From the NCBI RefSeq assembly GCF_023973145.1, contig NZ_CP099546.1:3038001-3102000 (forward strand): a stretch of DNA of 64,000 nucleotides. The letters run 5' to 3'. The translations under genes were made by a program, and so were the position numbers. Each line of letters opens with the position of its first letter. Within the stretch, counting starts at the first letter, position 1. The notes below the pieces were generated by a model that did no database searches, was not told the DNA's origin, and saw only the letters and a list, made by a program, of their open reading frames with translations. This document shows positions 42,477 through 51,810 of the stretch, in pieces. This DNA comes from Natronosalvus vescus. Lineage in GTDB: Archaea > Halobacteriota > Halobacteria > Halobacteriales > Natrialbaceae.

Positions 42477-43076
42477 ATGACCCAGTGGATCGACGACCCT
42501 CACGGCGGACGCGACCGCGGCCCGCGAGCGCTCGCTCGAGCGTGGTTCGAGGTGCTCGTTCGACCGCAGCGGTTCTTCCGGACGGGCGTCGCACCGGGCG
42601 ATCAGGCCCCGGGCCTGACGTTTCTGCTGACCGTCGTGCTGGTCGTCGCTTCGTCGCGATATCTGCTCACGCCAGAGGTCTACCCATCGATCCCGGTCTC
42701 GCCCGTGCTCGAGGGCCTATTCTGGATCAGTCTTCTCGTCTTCCTCGTCGCCCCGCTCGGCCTCCACCTCCTCGCGGCGATTCAGACGCTCTTCTTGATG
42801 ATTGTTGCTCGCGAGCGCGCCGGAATCAGCCAGACGGTGCAAGTCATCGCCTATGCGACGGCTCCGTGTGTCTTCGTCGGCCTCCCGATTCCTGCCGTTC
42901 GTCTTCTCGCCTGTTGGTACGGTACGGTGTTGCTGATCGCTGGGCTCCGAATCGTCCACGAACTCTCGGTTGTCCGGGCTATTCTCGCCGGTGCGATTCC
43001 CGCAGCTCTCGTCTTTGGATACGGTTTCGGTGGCTTCACAGCGCTCGAGGCGGTCACGAGTAGCCTGCCCGTCTGA
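42477..43076 (+). CDS. Yip1-family membrane protein
   Basis: A 199-residue protein starting MTQWIDDPHGGRDRGPRALA. A W-F-E-V-L-V-R-P-Q-R-F-F motif opens the Yip1 domain, followed by about five helices and an A-Y-A-T-A-P-C-V-F segment. The start at 42477 is where codon bias and family sequence begin. It follows tdk by 56 nt and may be co-transcribed. Function unknown. Confidence 0.78.
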   Translation: MTQWIDDPHGGRDRGPRALARAWFEVLVRPQRFFRTGVAPGDQAPGLTFLLTVVLVVASSRYLLTPEVYPSIPVSPVLEGLFWISLLVFLVAPLGLHLLAAIQTLFLMIVARERAGISQTVQVIAYATAPCVFVGLPIPAVRLLACWYGTVLLIAGLRIVHELSVVRAILAGAIPAALVFGYGFGGFTALEAVTSSLPV

Positions 43077-43197
43077 GTCCAGTAATCCCGTATTGCTCGC
43101 TTTCGCCGCCAGTAGGCTCCGCCTACCGCTACACGCGACTATATCGTATTCGAAAACGTGGCACAGAACTATTTACCGGGATGTTGTCGGCTGTCGT

Positions 43198-43821
43198 ATG
43201 CCCAAGCGAGAATCAGAGCAAGCGCCACTCTCAGAGCGCGTCGTGAAAGAAGCCGTCGGCGTCGGGATGGACACGCCGATGCGTGAACCCATTCTCGAGG
43301 CCGTCAAGGAGGCCGAAGGAACGAGTCCGCCAGCGAAGCGTGCCATCCCGGCGGTAGGGTTGTTCGGAATCGGAACCGCCATCGGGTACCTCCTCGGTCA
43401 GTCGGGGGTGCTCGAGTCCGCGGGCGAAGACGGCGACGGAACGGATCTGGACATCACGTCGGCTGTCGAATCGGAGGCTGAGGAGGAACCGGAGTCGATG
43501 GACGAAGCCGAAGCCGAAGGCGAGGGCGAAGACCAGAAATCGGGTGGAATGGCCGGCCGTCTGCTCGTGCTCCTCGGAATCGCCGTCGGGGCCGTGTTGG
43601 TGTGGCGTCGACGGCAGGCCGAGGGAGACGAGTGGGAACCCATCGAGGAGTTCGAACCCGCGGTCGATGCGGTGACGATGGACGAAGACGAGGAAGACGA
43701 GAGCGAGGAAGCAGCTGAAGCTGACGAGGACATGGGAGACGACATGGACATGGACGAGGAAGAGGCCGGCGGGGACGACGGCGAGCAGGACGACGGCGAA
43801 GAAGCCGAAGCCGAGTCCTGA
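43198..43821 (+). CDS. Acidic two-helix membrane-associated hypothetical protein
   Basis: A 207-residue protein starting MPKRESEQAPLSERVVKEAV. It has two hydrophobic segments (A-I-P-A-V-G-L-F-G-I-G-T-A-I-G-Y-L-L near residue 48 and L-L-V-L-L-G-I-A-V-G-A-V-L-V near residue 123), each flanked by very acidic sequence; the last 50 residues are almost all Asp, Glu, Ala, Gly. The two helices suggest a hairpin anchor. It ends convergent with the pst genes. Family not recognised. Confidence 0.65.
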   Translation: MPKRESEQAPLSERVVKEAVGVGMDTPMREPILEAVKEAEGTSPPAKRAIPAVGLFGIGTAIGYLLGQSGVLESAGEDGDGTDLDITSAVESEAEEEPESMDEAEAEGEGEDQKSGGMAGRLLVLLGIAVGAVLVWRRRQAEGDEWEPIEEFEPAVDAVTMDEDEEDESEEAAEADEDMGDDMDMDEEEAGGDDGEQDDGEEAEAES

Positions 43822-43954
43822 GCGTCGACGCGCTACCCCAGCGTATTCTTGCGGTTCGGACGGTGATCGACGACCTCGAGCGACAGGTGGTTCCTCCGAA
43901 CAGAAGCGTGTTCAGGATTGTGTGGGACACGACGTGTTCATCCTCGAGTGGGGG

Positions 43955-44032
43955 TGTAATTGTCGTCATGGATGTGAGGAATGACTGTCGTCACGGAAGT
44001 GAAGGAGTGACCGTCGTCATCGAGTGCGACGA
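43955..44032. repeat. Three tandem 26-bp imperfect repeats after pstA
   Basis: Units at 43955-43980, 43981-44006 and 44007-44032 share a core of TGTCGTCA or CGTCGTCA followed by GGA and GTG, for example ATGACTGTCGTCACGGAAGT in unit 2. There is no spacer between them, so it is not a CRISPR. It lies 50 nt downstream of the pstA stop, in the place where pstB would be expected. It may be a binding array or decayed sequence. Confidence 0.6.
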
Positions 44033-44081
44033 GCAACCGCCGCCCTCGAGTGACAATATCGTGAACGGATCCGGTTCCGGA

Positions 44082-44993
44082 TCAGGATCGCGGATCGTAC
44101 TTGTTCCGAATGAAGATCGCGATGGCGTTCATCAGGAGCAGTATCGTCAACAGGACGACGATCCCCGCCGCGGCGACGTGCTGGAATCCGGCCTGTGGCA
44201 GGGTGGCCCACTCGAAGATCATCATCGGCATCGCGCTGAACGGGCTGGTCAACCCATCCGGAGCGATAAACATCGAGGTCGCCGCCCCGATCATCAGGAT
44301 CGGTGCGGTCTCGCCGATCGCTCGAGACAGCGAGAGGATCGTCCCGGTCATGATCCCCGGTAGCGCACGGGGTAAGACGACGTCCCGGGTGACCTGCCAT
44401 TGCGTCGCCCCCACGCCGTAGGCCGCCTGTCGCTGTGAGTCGGGCACTGCGCGCAGGGCCTCCTGGGTCGAGACGATCACGATCGGGAGGATGAGCAGGG
44501 TGAGCGTGAGCGCCCCGGCGATGAGACTCGAGCCCAGTTGCATGGCCCGGACGAAGATCGCGAGGCCGAGCAGGCCGTAGACGATGGAGGGGACGCCCGC
44601 GAGGTTGGCGATGTTGGCCTCGATGAACGATTTGAGCCGGCTCTCGGGGGCGTACTCCTCGAGGTAGACGGCCGCGCCGACGCCGAGGAAGATGGTGAAC
44701 ACTGCGGTCAGGGCGATCAGGAAGATCGACCCGATCAGCGCGGGATATATTCCGGCCCCGCGACCGCCCGGCAGGTAGTTCTCGATCGACTGGGACGGCG
44801 GATAGGTGAGGAACTCCCAGGTGACCCATCCCCAGGACTCGTAGATGACGTCGGCGATCAGGGCGATGAGCGCGACGATGCCGACGAGTGTCGAGGCGAA
44901 ACAGATCGCCACGAAGAGGCGTCCGATCTGTCGTTTTCGCTCGATCTGACCAGATTCGTCCGTGAACGGGGATCGTGCGGTGTCGGTGCTCAT
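44082..44993 (-). CDS. pstA: Phosphate ABC transporter permease PstA
   Basis: A 303-residue permease starting [20 protein letters not shown] with six transmembrane helices. The PstA segments [16 protein letters not shown] near residue 130 and the EAA-like loop [10 protein letters not shown] with S-R-A-I-G-E-T-A-P near residue 230 are clear. With PstC it forms the membrane channel for phosphate uptake. Its start overlaps the pstC stop. No pstB follows: the next gene downstream points the other way. Confidence 0.95.
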   Translation of the reverse strand: MSTDTARSPFTDESGQIERKRQIGRLFVAICFASTLVGIVALIALIADVIYESWGWVTWEFLTYPPSQSIENYLPGGRGAGIYPALIGSIFLIALTAVFTIFLGVGAAVYLEEYAPESRLKSFIEANIANLAGVPSIVYGLLGLAIFVRAMQLGSSLIAGALTLTLLILPIVIVSTQEALRAVPDSQRQAAYGVGATQWQVTRDVVLPRALPGIMTGTILSLSRAIGETAPILMIGAATSMFIAPDGLTSPFSAMPMMIFEWATLPQAGFQHVAAAGIVVLLTILLLMNAIAIFIRNKYDPRS

Positions 44994-45913
44994 TGGTACT
45001 CCTCCCGGTAGCGCGATTTGATCCACATGCTAAACAGGTTCATCGAGAGCGTCATCACGAACAGCGTCATCCCGACCGCGAACAGACTCTTGTACCCGAT
45101 CGAGTCCACCGAGACGTCGCTGATGCCGATCTGCACCATGTACGCCGTCATCGTCTGAATCGGCTCGAGCGGGTCGAACGTGATTTGGGGGTGCATCCCG
45201 GCGGCGAGCGTGACGGCCATCGTCTCGCCAATTGCCCGCGACAGCGCGAGAATATAGGAGGCGATGACGCCAGAGAGGGATGCCGGGACGACGACGGTCG
45301 TCGACACTTCGAACTTCGTTGCGCCGAGGCCGTAGGCCGCGTTACGCAGGTCGTCCGGTACCGCCGACATGGCGTCCTCGGAGAGCGAGGAGACCATCGG
45401 GATGATCATGATGCCCACAACGATGGCTCCCGCCGCGGCGTTGAACGTTCCCGTTTGCGGAAACACGCCCTGTAACAGCGGCGTGATGAACGAGAGGGCG
45501 AAAAAGCCGTAGACGATCGTCGGCACCCCCGCGAGGATCTCGAGGGTCGGTTTGATCGTTCGGCGGACACGGGGGCTGGCATACTCCGAGAGGTAGATCG
45601 CCGTCAGCGTCCCGACCGGGATCGCGATGATCGCGGAGCCGACCGTGATGAGCAAGGTTCCCCAGATCAACGGCAGGACGCCGTAACTGTGGGGGCGGAT
45701 GACGGGCGACCAGTTCGTCCCCGTCAGGTACTCGACGATCGACACCTCCGCGAAGAACTCGGCTGAGCCCTGGACGAGAACCAGAATTATGCCGAGAGTC
45801 GTGAGAATCGTGACGAGCGCACACGAGAAGAAAACGTACCGGACGAAGCCGTTTTTCCGGTTGTCGATGTCGCTTCCCTGATTCGTGATGTCGACGGCTG
45901 AGTCGACGCTCAT
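44990..45913 (-). CDS. pstC: Phosphate ABC transporter permease PstC
   Basis: A 307-residue permease. Family motifs are [16 protein letters not shown] near residue 125, [10 protein letters not shown] near 190 and [10 protein letters not shown] near 225. Six helices. It is the partner of PstA, and its ATG overlaps the pstS stop (ATGA). Confidence 0.96.
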   Translation of the reverse strand: MSVDSAVDITNQGSDIDNRKNGFVRYVFFSCALVTILTTLGIILVLVQGSAEFFAEVSIVEYLTGTNWSPVIRPHSYGVLPLIWGTLLITVGSAIIAIPVGTLTAIYLSEYASPRVRRTIKPTLEILAGVPTIVYGFFALSFITPLLQGVFPQTGTFNAAAGAIVVGIMIIPMVSSLSEDAMSAVPDDLRNAAYGLGATKFEVSTTVVVPASLSGVIASYILALSRAIGETMAVTLAAGMHPQITFDPLEPIQTMTAYMVQIGISDVSVDSIGYKSLFAVGMTLFVMTLSMNLFSMWIKSRYREEYQ

Positions 45914-46980
45914 TCGACCACCGCCTCGAGCGCTTCTCGCAGTCGGTCGTGGTTCTCCTCGAGGCGGCCGTCACCGAGCGCGTAGAACCCGGCCCGGCGA
46001 GCAGACCACTGCGTCCAGGTGAGCGTTTCGTCGTCGCCAACTATGTCGGCCTCGGTGGCCTCGCCGTCGATCTCCTCGAAGTAGAATTCGGCGAACCGTC
46101 TGACCTCCCTCCGATCGAACGCGCCCGTTCGGAAGTACGCGTACAACGGGCGCGTCAACGGCGAATACGCTTCGCTCTCGATGTGTTCCTGATATGGCCG
46201 ATAGTATTCCCCGGGTTCCTCGTCGCTTTCAACCGCGATCAGTTTGAGATCGTCCTCGTTTTCCTGGTAGTAGCCGGCACCGCCGAACCCGAGCCCGTAT
46301 TGGCTCCCGCGTACGCCGCGGACGATGACGTTCGTATCGGCGCTCGCGGAGTAATCCGATCGAATCGCTCCAAGCTCACCGGTAATCGCCTTCGTGAAGA
46401 AATCGAACGTACCCGAGGCCGGGTCGCGGCCGTACAGCTCGATTTCCTCGTCGGGCCAGTCCGGATCGTCCGGGCGGACGTCGCTCCAGGTCTGGACGTC
46501 CGAGCCGGGTTCCCAGATCCGCTCGAGTTCCTCGAGCGAGAGTTCGTCACACCAGGTGTTATCCGGATGAGTGAAAACGGCGATACCGTCGAGGGCGACG
46601 TCGAGTTCGACGTAGTCGACGCCGTTTGCCGAACAGAGGCTCCCCTCGTCGGTCGGGTCACCCTCGTCGATGATCTGGCGGCTCGCGTTCTGTACCTGCG
46701 TTTCTCCGCGACAGAAGCGTTGGAAGCCCGCACCGGTGCCAGAACCTCGTACGGGGACTATGACGCGATTGTTTCGCCACTGGAACTCCTCCGAGACGAT
46801 GGCGCTGTGGGGTAAGACGGTGTTGCTGCCGTCGATACGGATCTCGCCGGAGAGGTCGCTGGATTCGCCGCGAACGAGACAGCCAGCCAATCCGGAGAGC
46901 GCCGTACCGGCCACACCGAGTGTGAAGCGACGACGGGAAAGAGTGGTGTCGTCGCCCCTAGAAGCCGGTTCGTTTCCCAT
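45910..46980 (-). CDS. pstS: Phosphate-binding lipoprotein PstS (Tat-exported)
   Basis: A 356-residue phosphate-binding protein. The signal R-R-R-F-T-L-G-V-A-G-T-A-L ending in lipobox L-A-G-C marks a Tat-exported, lipid-anchored protein. The core opens I-R-I-D-G-S-N-T-V-L-P, with R-G-S-G-T-G-A-G-F-Q-R-F near residue 80 and G-R-D-P-A-S-G-T-F-D-F-F near residue 175, residues that surround phosphate in PstS proteins. It delivers phosphate to PstCA. It is the first gene of the operon. Confidence 0.95.
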   Translation of the reverse strand: MGNEPASRGDDTTLSRRRFTLGVAGTALSGLAGCLVRGESSDLSGEIRIDGSNTVLPHSAIVSEEFQWRNNRVIVPVRGSGTGAGFQRFCRGETQVQNASRQIIDEGDPTDEGSLCSANGVDYVELDVALDGIAVFTHPDNTWCDELSLEELERIWEPGSDVQTWSDVRPDDPDWPDEEIELYGRDPASGTFDFFTKAITGELGAIRSDYSASADTNVIVRGVRGSQYGLGFGGAGYYQENEDDLKLIAVESDEEPGEYYRPYQEHIESEAYSPLTRPLYAYFRTGAFDRREVRRFAEFYFEEIDGEATEADIVGDDETLTWTQWSARRAGFYALGDGRLEENHDRLREALEAVVE

Positions 46981-47000
46981 TAGTGTGATATGAGCTGAGT

Positions 47001-47036
47001 ACTATCTAAATACCCTACTATGATGACTATATAGGG
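47001..47036 (-). promoter_or_regulatory. pstS promoter with upstream CCCTA/TAGGG dyad
   Basis: On the minus strand TATTTAGATAGT (47001-47012) is centred about 27 nt from the pstS ATG, consistent with a leaderless transcript. Directly upstream, at 47013-47036, an imperfect dyad with CCCTA and TAGGG arms stands where a phosphate-responsive regulator could bind. The phoU side has its own box, TTTATATT (47160-47167), 26 nt from the phoU ATG at 47189. Confidence 0.5.
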
Positions 47037-47188
47037 CTATGTTGTGAACCAGTCACTTGGTGCGTTTGTGGGATCAATACGTTCGAAATACTCGAGAAAA
47101 TCGTGGTGTAGGATCGACTTTCTCTGCCAGGTTGCCGTCGCTCTATAGATTGCAGTGGATTTATATTGTGCTGAGTAAATCACCCTCC

Positions 47189-48184
47189 ATGGAAACCCGA
47201 AAGGTGCAGGTCACCGGCGGCTCGACGTATACCGTCTCGCTCCCGAAAACGTGGGCGACTGACAACGACGTCAGCGCCGGCACCACCGTCGAGTTCTACC
47301 CCGATGACGATGCACTCTTGCTCACCCCACAGAGCGATACGCATCGACAAAAAGGAACTCTCGACGTGACGAACCTCGAGGGCGAACGGCTCACGCGGGC
47401 GGTGATGACGATGTACGTCAGCGGCTTCGACATCATCGCGCTGGAAGCCAACCGGATCACGACCGATCAACGCCGAGCGATTCGAAGCGCCACGCAAGGA
47501 CTGGTCGGTGTGGAGGTGCTCGAGGAGACGACCGACAGCGTCGTGATCCAGGATCTGCTCGACTCCTCGGAGCTGTCTATCGTCAACGCAGTCACGCGAA
47601 TGCGCCTGATCGCGGCCTCGATGCTCAGGGACGCTGTCGAAGCCCTCATCGAGAACGACGACGACATCGCGCGGGACGTCATCGAACGCGACGACGACGT
47701 CGACCGCCTCTGGCTCGTCGTCTCGCGTACGTTCCGGGCGACGCTGCGCTCACCGCGGGCCTCGGAGGAACTGGGCGTCTCCCGTGAGGACTGCTTCGAC
47801 TACCACTCGAGTGCGCGCCAGCTCGAACGGGTGGCCGACCACGCTGCAAAGATCAGCAAACTCGCGCTCAAACTCGAGGCGATTCCCGAGGGCGTCGCCG
47901 ATGCACTCGAGGATCTCCTGGGCGACACGTTCGACGTGTTCGAGAAGTCGATGGACGCGCTGTTCGCCGAGGACAGCGCCGAGGCGACCGAACTCGGCCA
48001 CGCCGCCCTCGAATCCGTACTCGAGATCGACGAGCACACCCGCACGATCGACGACATGCTTCGCGACCTCGACTCCGTTCAGGCGCAGTCGCTGGGGCTC
48101 ATCGTCGACTCGCTCTCGCGAAGCGCCGACTACGGCGGCAACATCGCGGAGACGGCGTTGCAGAAGGCCGCGCCGCGGCCATAG
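47189..48184 (+). CDS. PhoU-like phosphate regulator with N-terminal AbrB/SpoVT domain
   Basis: A 331-residue protein. Residues 1-48 (METRKVQVTGGSTYTVSLPK) are a SpoVT/AbrB-like swapped-hairpin DNA-binding domain, and two PhoU helical repeats follow, with D-C-F-D-Y-H-S-S-A-R-Q-L-E-R-V-A-D-H-A and E-D-S-A-E-A-T-E-L-G-H-A. PhoU proteins modulate phosphate uptake and signalling, and in archaea the added DNA-binding domain suggests direct regulation. It is divergent from pstS, so it may control it. TATA at 47160 supports this start. Confidence 0.88.
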   Translation: METRKVQVTGGSTYTVSLPKTWATDNDVSAGTTVEFYPDDDALLLTPQSDTHRQKGTLDVTNLEGERLTRAVMTMYVSGFDIIALEANRITTDQRRAIRSATQGLVGVEVLEETTDSVVIQDLLDSSELSIVNAVTRMRLIAASMLRDAVEALIENDDDIARDVIERDDDVDRLWLVVSRTFRATLRSPRASEELGVSREDCFDYHSSARQLERVADHAAKISKLALKLEAIPEGVADALEDLLGDTFDVFEKSMDALFAEDSAEATELGHAALESVLEIDEHTRTIDDMLRDLDSVQAQSLGLIVDSLSRSADYGGNIAETALQKAAPRP

Positions 48185-48342
48185 TCCGTCTCTCTTGAGC
48201 GGATCAGTTCCTCAACACGAGCAATTCCGCACAAAGCCGGTTTGTGTACGGCATGAGACTCCGAATGCGACAGCCCCAGCGACATCGCTCACAGGTGGAA
48301 TAACGAAACCGCGAATCGACCAGCCTCCAAACGGGGCGGTCG

Positions 48343-48714
48343 TTACTCGAGCAGGACGGCGTTGACCTGTCCGGTCTGACCGGGGCGGGAGGTGACGCGG
48401 GCCGTGCCTTCGCTCGTGTCGATGAGGGCACCTTTCGTGATGATGTTCCGGCGGACGTAGTTCGGGTTGGCGTCGTTCTCGAGGACGTCCGTGATCTCGG
48501 CGGTGACGGTCTCCTCACCCGTGCTCACGCTGGCGACGTCGGTCGCGAGCGCGCGGGTCTTCTCGCCGTTGCCGCGGACGTCGATCGTCCGGAAGCGGGG
48601 CTCGCCGACCTGCGTCTCGGTTGGGTGTCGGCCGAGTTCGTGTTTGCGTCGGTTGTTAAACGGCTTCAGTCGGCCGCCGGTGCGCTTGCGCGTAGAGCGT
48701 CCATGGTCTTGCAT
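48343..48714 (-). CDS. rps8e: Ribosomal protein S8e
   Basis: A 123-residue archaeal/eukaryotic-type small subunit protein starting MQDHGRSTRKRTGGRLKPFN. The basic N-terminus G-R-S-x-R-K-x-T-G-G-R, the R-R-K-H-E-L-G-R-H-P-T-E-T stretch and the ending N-A-V-L-L-E match the family. Length is standard. It stands alone, without other ribosomal genes nearby. Confidence 0.96.
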   Translation of the reverse strand: MQDHGRSTRKRTGGRLKPFNNRRKHELGRHPTETQVGEPRFRTIDVRGNGEKTRALATDVASVSTGEETVTAEITDVLENDANPNYVRRNIITKGALIDTSEGTARVTSRPGQTGQVNAVLLE

Positions 48715-48870
48715 ACCCGCACGAAGTCGTGGCGCATACTTGAATGCACCTCTTCGGATCGGCCTCCGAGTAGGAGACGATCACGGCGTTGCGAACGCGA
48801 GTTGTGCCCTACACACAATTGCCCGGACGAATCTGCCTCGAAATCGAGCACCGCTTCATCACTCCGAGGG

Positions 48871-49794
48871 TTAACTCCTGGCCAGCGACCGGATGTGCCC
48901 AAACTCCTCCCTGAGCGCTCGGCGTTTGACCAGCACGAACCCGAACGCGATGAGGGCAAACCCGAACACCGTTGCGACGTCGATCACTTCGCCGAGCCAC
49001 AGCCAGCCGAAGATGGCGGCGAACACTGGCGCGACGTAGGAGACCATGTTGATCTCGACGGCTCCCAGGCGCTCGAGCAGGTCGAAGTACACCAGGAAGC
49101 CGAACGCGCTGGCGACGAGGGCGAGATAGCCGAGGGCGAAGAGGGCTTCGGCCTCGAGCCAGGTGGACGGCTCGATGGGTTCCCGGAGGCCGAGACTGAG
49201 GAGGTGCATGAGGAAGGCGCCGCCGAGCATCGACCAGGCCTCCATCGTTTCGATGGGCATGGTGCCTTCGATTCGTCGGGTGAGGACGCTCCCGAACGCG
49301 AAGGAAGCCGCGGCCAGAAAGACCAGCAGTGTGGCGACGGCGTTGGTCGCCAGCAGATCGTTTGGATCGGGTTGAGCGATGACGATGACTCCGAGCAGTC
49401 CGAAGCCAACGCCGACGATTCCCACCGTCGAGAGGGCATCGGAGGGGACGAGCTGTCGGGCGAACCCGGTCGTCAGGACTGGTGAGAGGCTGACGACGAT
49501 AGCTGCCGCGGCGGCCGTGGTGTGTTGCTGGCCGACGAACAGAAACGCGTGGTAGGCGGCGATCAGGAACACCGAGCCGATGGTGACCAGCAGCCACTGG
49601 TCGCGTCCTCGAGGAAGGACGTCACCGACGGCGTAAGCCGCGTAGGCGAGCATGATGACGCCCGCGATGTCGTATCGGATTGCTGCAAACAACACCGGGG
49701 GGAAGTACTCGAGACCGGCGCCGATGGCCACGAACGCGGTTCCCCAGACGGCGGCGAGCGCCAGGAAGAGGACGAAGTTACGGTACCTGCTCAC
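48871..49794 (-). CDS. EamA/DMT-superfamily transporter
   Basis: A 307-residue membrane protein starting MSRYRNFVLFLALAAVWGTA with ten hydrophobic helices in two EamA halves. V-W-G-T-A-F-V-A-I-G opens the first half, and Y-V-A-P-V-F-A-A-I-F-G-W-L-W-L-G-E near residue 250 the last helices. These carriers export metabolites or amino acids. The substrate is not known. Confidence 0.88.
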   Translation of the reverse strand: MSRYRNFVLFLALAAVWGTAFVAIGAGLEYFPPVLFAAIRYDIAGVIMLAYAAYAVGDVLPRGRDQWLLVTIGSVFLIAAYHAFLFVGQQHTTAAAAAIVVSLSPVLTTGFARQLVPSDALSTVGIVGVGFGLLGVIVIAQPDPNDLLATNAVATLLVFLAAASFAFGSVLTRRIEGTMPIETMEAWSMLGGAFLMHLLSLGLREPIEPSTWLEAEALFALGYLALVASAFGFLVYFDLLERLGAVEINMVSYVAPVFAAIFGWLWLGEVIDVATVFGFALIAFGFVLVKRRALREEFGHIRSLARS

Positions 49795-50064
49795 GGCTAC
49801 CTGTTCGTCGAAGACGACCTATGGGTTTCGATCCGAAGGTCGGCAATTGGGTTCAACTCGCCCTCAAGTCTGGAACGGTGACGCCAAACGCCGGATTTAC
49901 CGGCTACCCCGACGGGTTCGAGGCCGAGTTCACGGACAAGCCCCACCCTCAAAGCGCCGAAGGCGCTTAGGGTGGGGTAGTTGACATGTCGGTACCGTCG
50001 CTCGAGATACAGCATTCGAGTACGGTACCGGGACACGGTGCTCGAAACCCGGTACTGAGAGACG
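49795..50064. other. Intergenic region with a solo IS200/605-type end hairpin
   Basis: A long perfect-arm hairpin lies at 49941-49977: CCCCACCCT and AAGCGCC pair with GGCGCTT and AGGGTGGGG around a GAA loop, followed by TAGTTGAC. This is the kind of sequence found at the 3' end of haloarchaeal tnpB/IS1341 elements, where the guide RNA scaffold ends. No transposase remains; the flank upstream is not coding in a convincing way. It may be a solo end or a decayed element, or a strong terminator for neighbouring genes. Confidence 0.5.
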
Positions 50065-50886
50065 TCACTCGAGGCTGAGTCCTGCGTGCCAGCGGTCGAC
50101 GCCCGCCTCGCGTTTGACGGCGTCCATCTTCGCCAGCAGGTGGGTCGCCAGCGAGGCTGTTTCGGCGGCTCGAGACTCCCCTTCGGTGCGGAACTCGCCG
50201 GTGATGCGGTTGGCGTAGACGGAACAGATGGCCCCGGCGCGGAGGCCGTAGACGTTCGCGATGGTGAGGATGGCGCTGGCTTCCATCTCGATGTTCGCGA
50301 CGTTGGCCGCGGTGAGTTCGTCGACCAGGTCGTCTGCACCGGCAGCCTCGAATCCCTCGAATCCGGGTCGGCCCTGGCCGGCGTAGAAGGAGTCGGCGCT
50401 CATCGTGATCCCCGTGTGGTAGTCGTAGCCCAGCCGTTCGGCCGCGGCGACGAGTGCGCTCACGACCTCGTAGTCGGCCGTCGCCGGGTAGTCCTCGCGG
50501 ACGTACTCGTCGCTGGTGCCCTCCTGGCGAACCCCGCCGGTGGTGATCACGAGGTCGCCGACGTCCATCTCGGGTTGGATCGCCCCGCAGGAGCCGACCC
50601 GGATGAACGTCTCACAGCCGACGCGGGCGAGTTCTTCGAGCGCGATGGCGGCGGAGGGGCCTCCGATCCCCGTCGAGGTGACCGAGATCGGCGTCCCGTC
50701 GTATGCGCCCGTTGCCGTCCGGTACTCGCGGTGGTGTGCGCGTTCCTCGTGGTCGTCCCAGTGGGCGACGATCTTCTCGACGCGTTCGGGATTCCCCGGG
50801 AGGAGCACGGTGTCGGCCACGTCGTCGGCCCCGACCTCGAGGTGGTACTGTACGTCGGCGTTCGGATCTTCGCTGTCGCCGGTCAT
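50065..50886 (-). CDS. Nucleoside phosphorylase (uridine/purine nucleoside phosphorylase family)
   Basis: A 273-residue enzyme starting MTGDSEDPNADVQYHLEVGA. Motifs: L-L-P-G-N-P-E-R-V near residue 27, T-G-I-G-G-P-S-A-A-I near 75, R-V-G-S-C-G near 95 and the E-M-E-A-S near 200 that binds the ribose. These mark the PNP/UDP family 1, with uridine phosphorylase the closest guess. It cleaves nucleosides to base and ribose 1-phosphate. A frame extending to 51336 overlaps the DUF488 gene and is rejected. Confidence 0.92.
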   Translation of the reverse strand: MTGDSEDPNADVQYHLEVGADDVADTVLLPGNPERVEKIVAHWDDHEERAHHREYRTATGAYDGTPISVTSTGIGGPSAAIALEELARVGCETFIRVGSCGAIQPEMDVGDLVITTGGVRQEGTSDEYVREDYPATADYEVVSALVAAAERLGYDYHTGITMSADSFYAGQGRPGFEGFEAAGADDLVDELTAANVANIEMEASAILTIANVYGLRAGAICSVYANRITGEFRTEGESRAAETASLATHLLAKMDAVKREAGVDRWHAGLSLE

Positions 50887-50946
50887 TGAGACCGGAAAGT
50901 TCGTCCCGCCATCGTATATAAATGCTGGACGGCCGTGGATGGACGT

Positions 50947-51486
50947 ATGGGCAGGGATCAGTCCGCAGAGGACTCGAGCGAGTCGGGACACCGAACCTCG
51001 AGCGCCAGTGATCAGAGCGGCTCGAGCCCCGGGGAACAGCGAGGGCCGGATGATGACACAGCGCCGGGGGCGCTCACGGACACCTACGCCGCTGCCATCC
51101 AGCACGATCTGGTCGACCTCGAGCCCGAGACGACGCTCATCGGCGTCGTCCGACAACCCCCACCGTGGTTTCACGCCGCTGTCGAGGAGAACGTGCGGGA
51201 ACTCGGGCCACCGTCGTCGTTGCTCGAGGAGACGAAAACAGCCGAGGAGGAGTTGAAGATGCAGGGGCTGTGTGCGGAAGGAGCCCACAACGCCGCCTGG
51301 GAGCAGGTAGACTTCGTGAGTCGATATCGAACTCACCTCGAGACCGACGCGGACGCCCAGGATGCACTCACGAGATTACGGGAGCGACTCGAGAGCGGCG
51401 AATCGATCGCGCTGGTGTGTTTCGAGAACACGAACAAAAAGTGCTGTCACCGGACGGTGCTTCGGGAGGTACTCGAGGGAGAGTAG
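50947..51486 (+). CDS. DUF488-family protein
   Basis: A 179-residue protein starting MGRDQSAEDSSESGHRTSSA. A disordered acidic N-terminus (first 45 residues) precedes a domain with T-Y-A-A-A-I-Q-H-D-L, H-A-A-V-E-E-N-V-R-E-L-G and, at the end, I-A-L-V-C-F-E-N-T-N-K-K-C-C-H-R-T-V-L. The C-E-x-x-x-x-x-C-H-R signature belongs to DUF488, whose function is not known. Divergent from the nucleoside phosphorylase. Confidence 0.78.
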   Translation: MGRDQSAEDSSESGHRTSSASDQSGSSPGEQRGPDDDTAPGALTDTYAAAIQHDLVDLEPETTLIGVVRQPPPWFHAAVEENVRELGPPSSLLEETKTAEEELKMQGLCAEGAHNAAWEQVDFVSRYRTHLETDADAQDALTRLRERLESGESIALVCFENTNKKCCHRTVLREVLEGE

Positions 51487-51508
51487 CGCGTTCGGTCACC
51501 GTCGACTG

Positions 51509-51805
51509 TCACGTCGCCTGGTCGGCTCGACTGTCATCCACATTTTCCGGTTCGTCACACGACGCCGACACCACCCGGCCAGCGAGTCGGTCGTCGACGA
51601 CCCGACCCAGGATTTCGACCTCGATCGGCCCCGCCGGTGGCACCTCTTCGAGTTCCTCGAGTCCTTCACAGACGAGGACGTTCATGGGGCTGGTCGCGGA
51701 TGGATGCTCGGCGAGTAGCCGTCCGTCCTCGTCGACGGACACCTCGAGGCAGTATCGGTGGCCAACCTTCAGGGAACCGCTGACGAGGTCACGGATGGAT
51801 GTCAT
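51509..51805 (-). CDS. Small hypothetical protein
   Basis: A 98-residue soluble protein starting MTSIRDLVSGSLKVGHRYCL with alternating strands (Y-C-L-E-V-S-V-D-E-D-G-R-L-L, M-N-V-L-V-C-E-G-L-E-E-L) and an acidic tail. The family is not recognised. It follows the zinc-binding gene on the same strand by a few bases, so the two are probably one transcript. Confidence 0.6.
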   Translation of the reverse strand: MTSIRDLVSGSLKVGHRYCLEVSVDEDGRLLAEHPSATSPMNVLVCEGLEELEEVPPAGPIEVEILGRVVDDRLAGRVVSASCDEPENVDDSRADQAT

Positions 51806-51810
51806 TGAAG

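Noticed and set aside
43955-44032. The 26-bp repeats as a CRISPR array.
   Set aside because: The three units are directly adjacent, imperfect and have no spacers, and no cas gene is present.
49821-49970. A short open frame ending in the hairpin as a real gene.
   Set aside because: It overlaps the transporter gene's upstream region, has no recognisable family, and its last residues are encoded by the hairpin itself.
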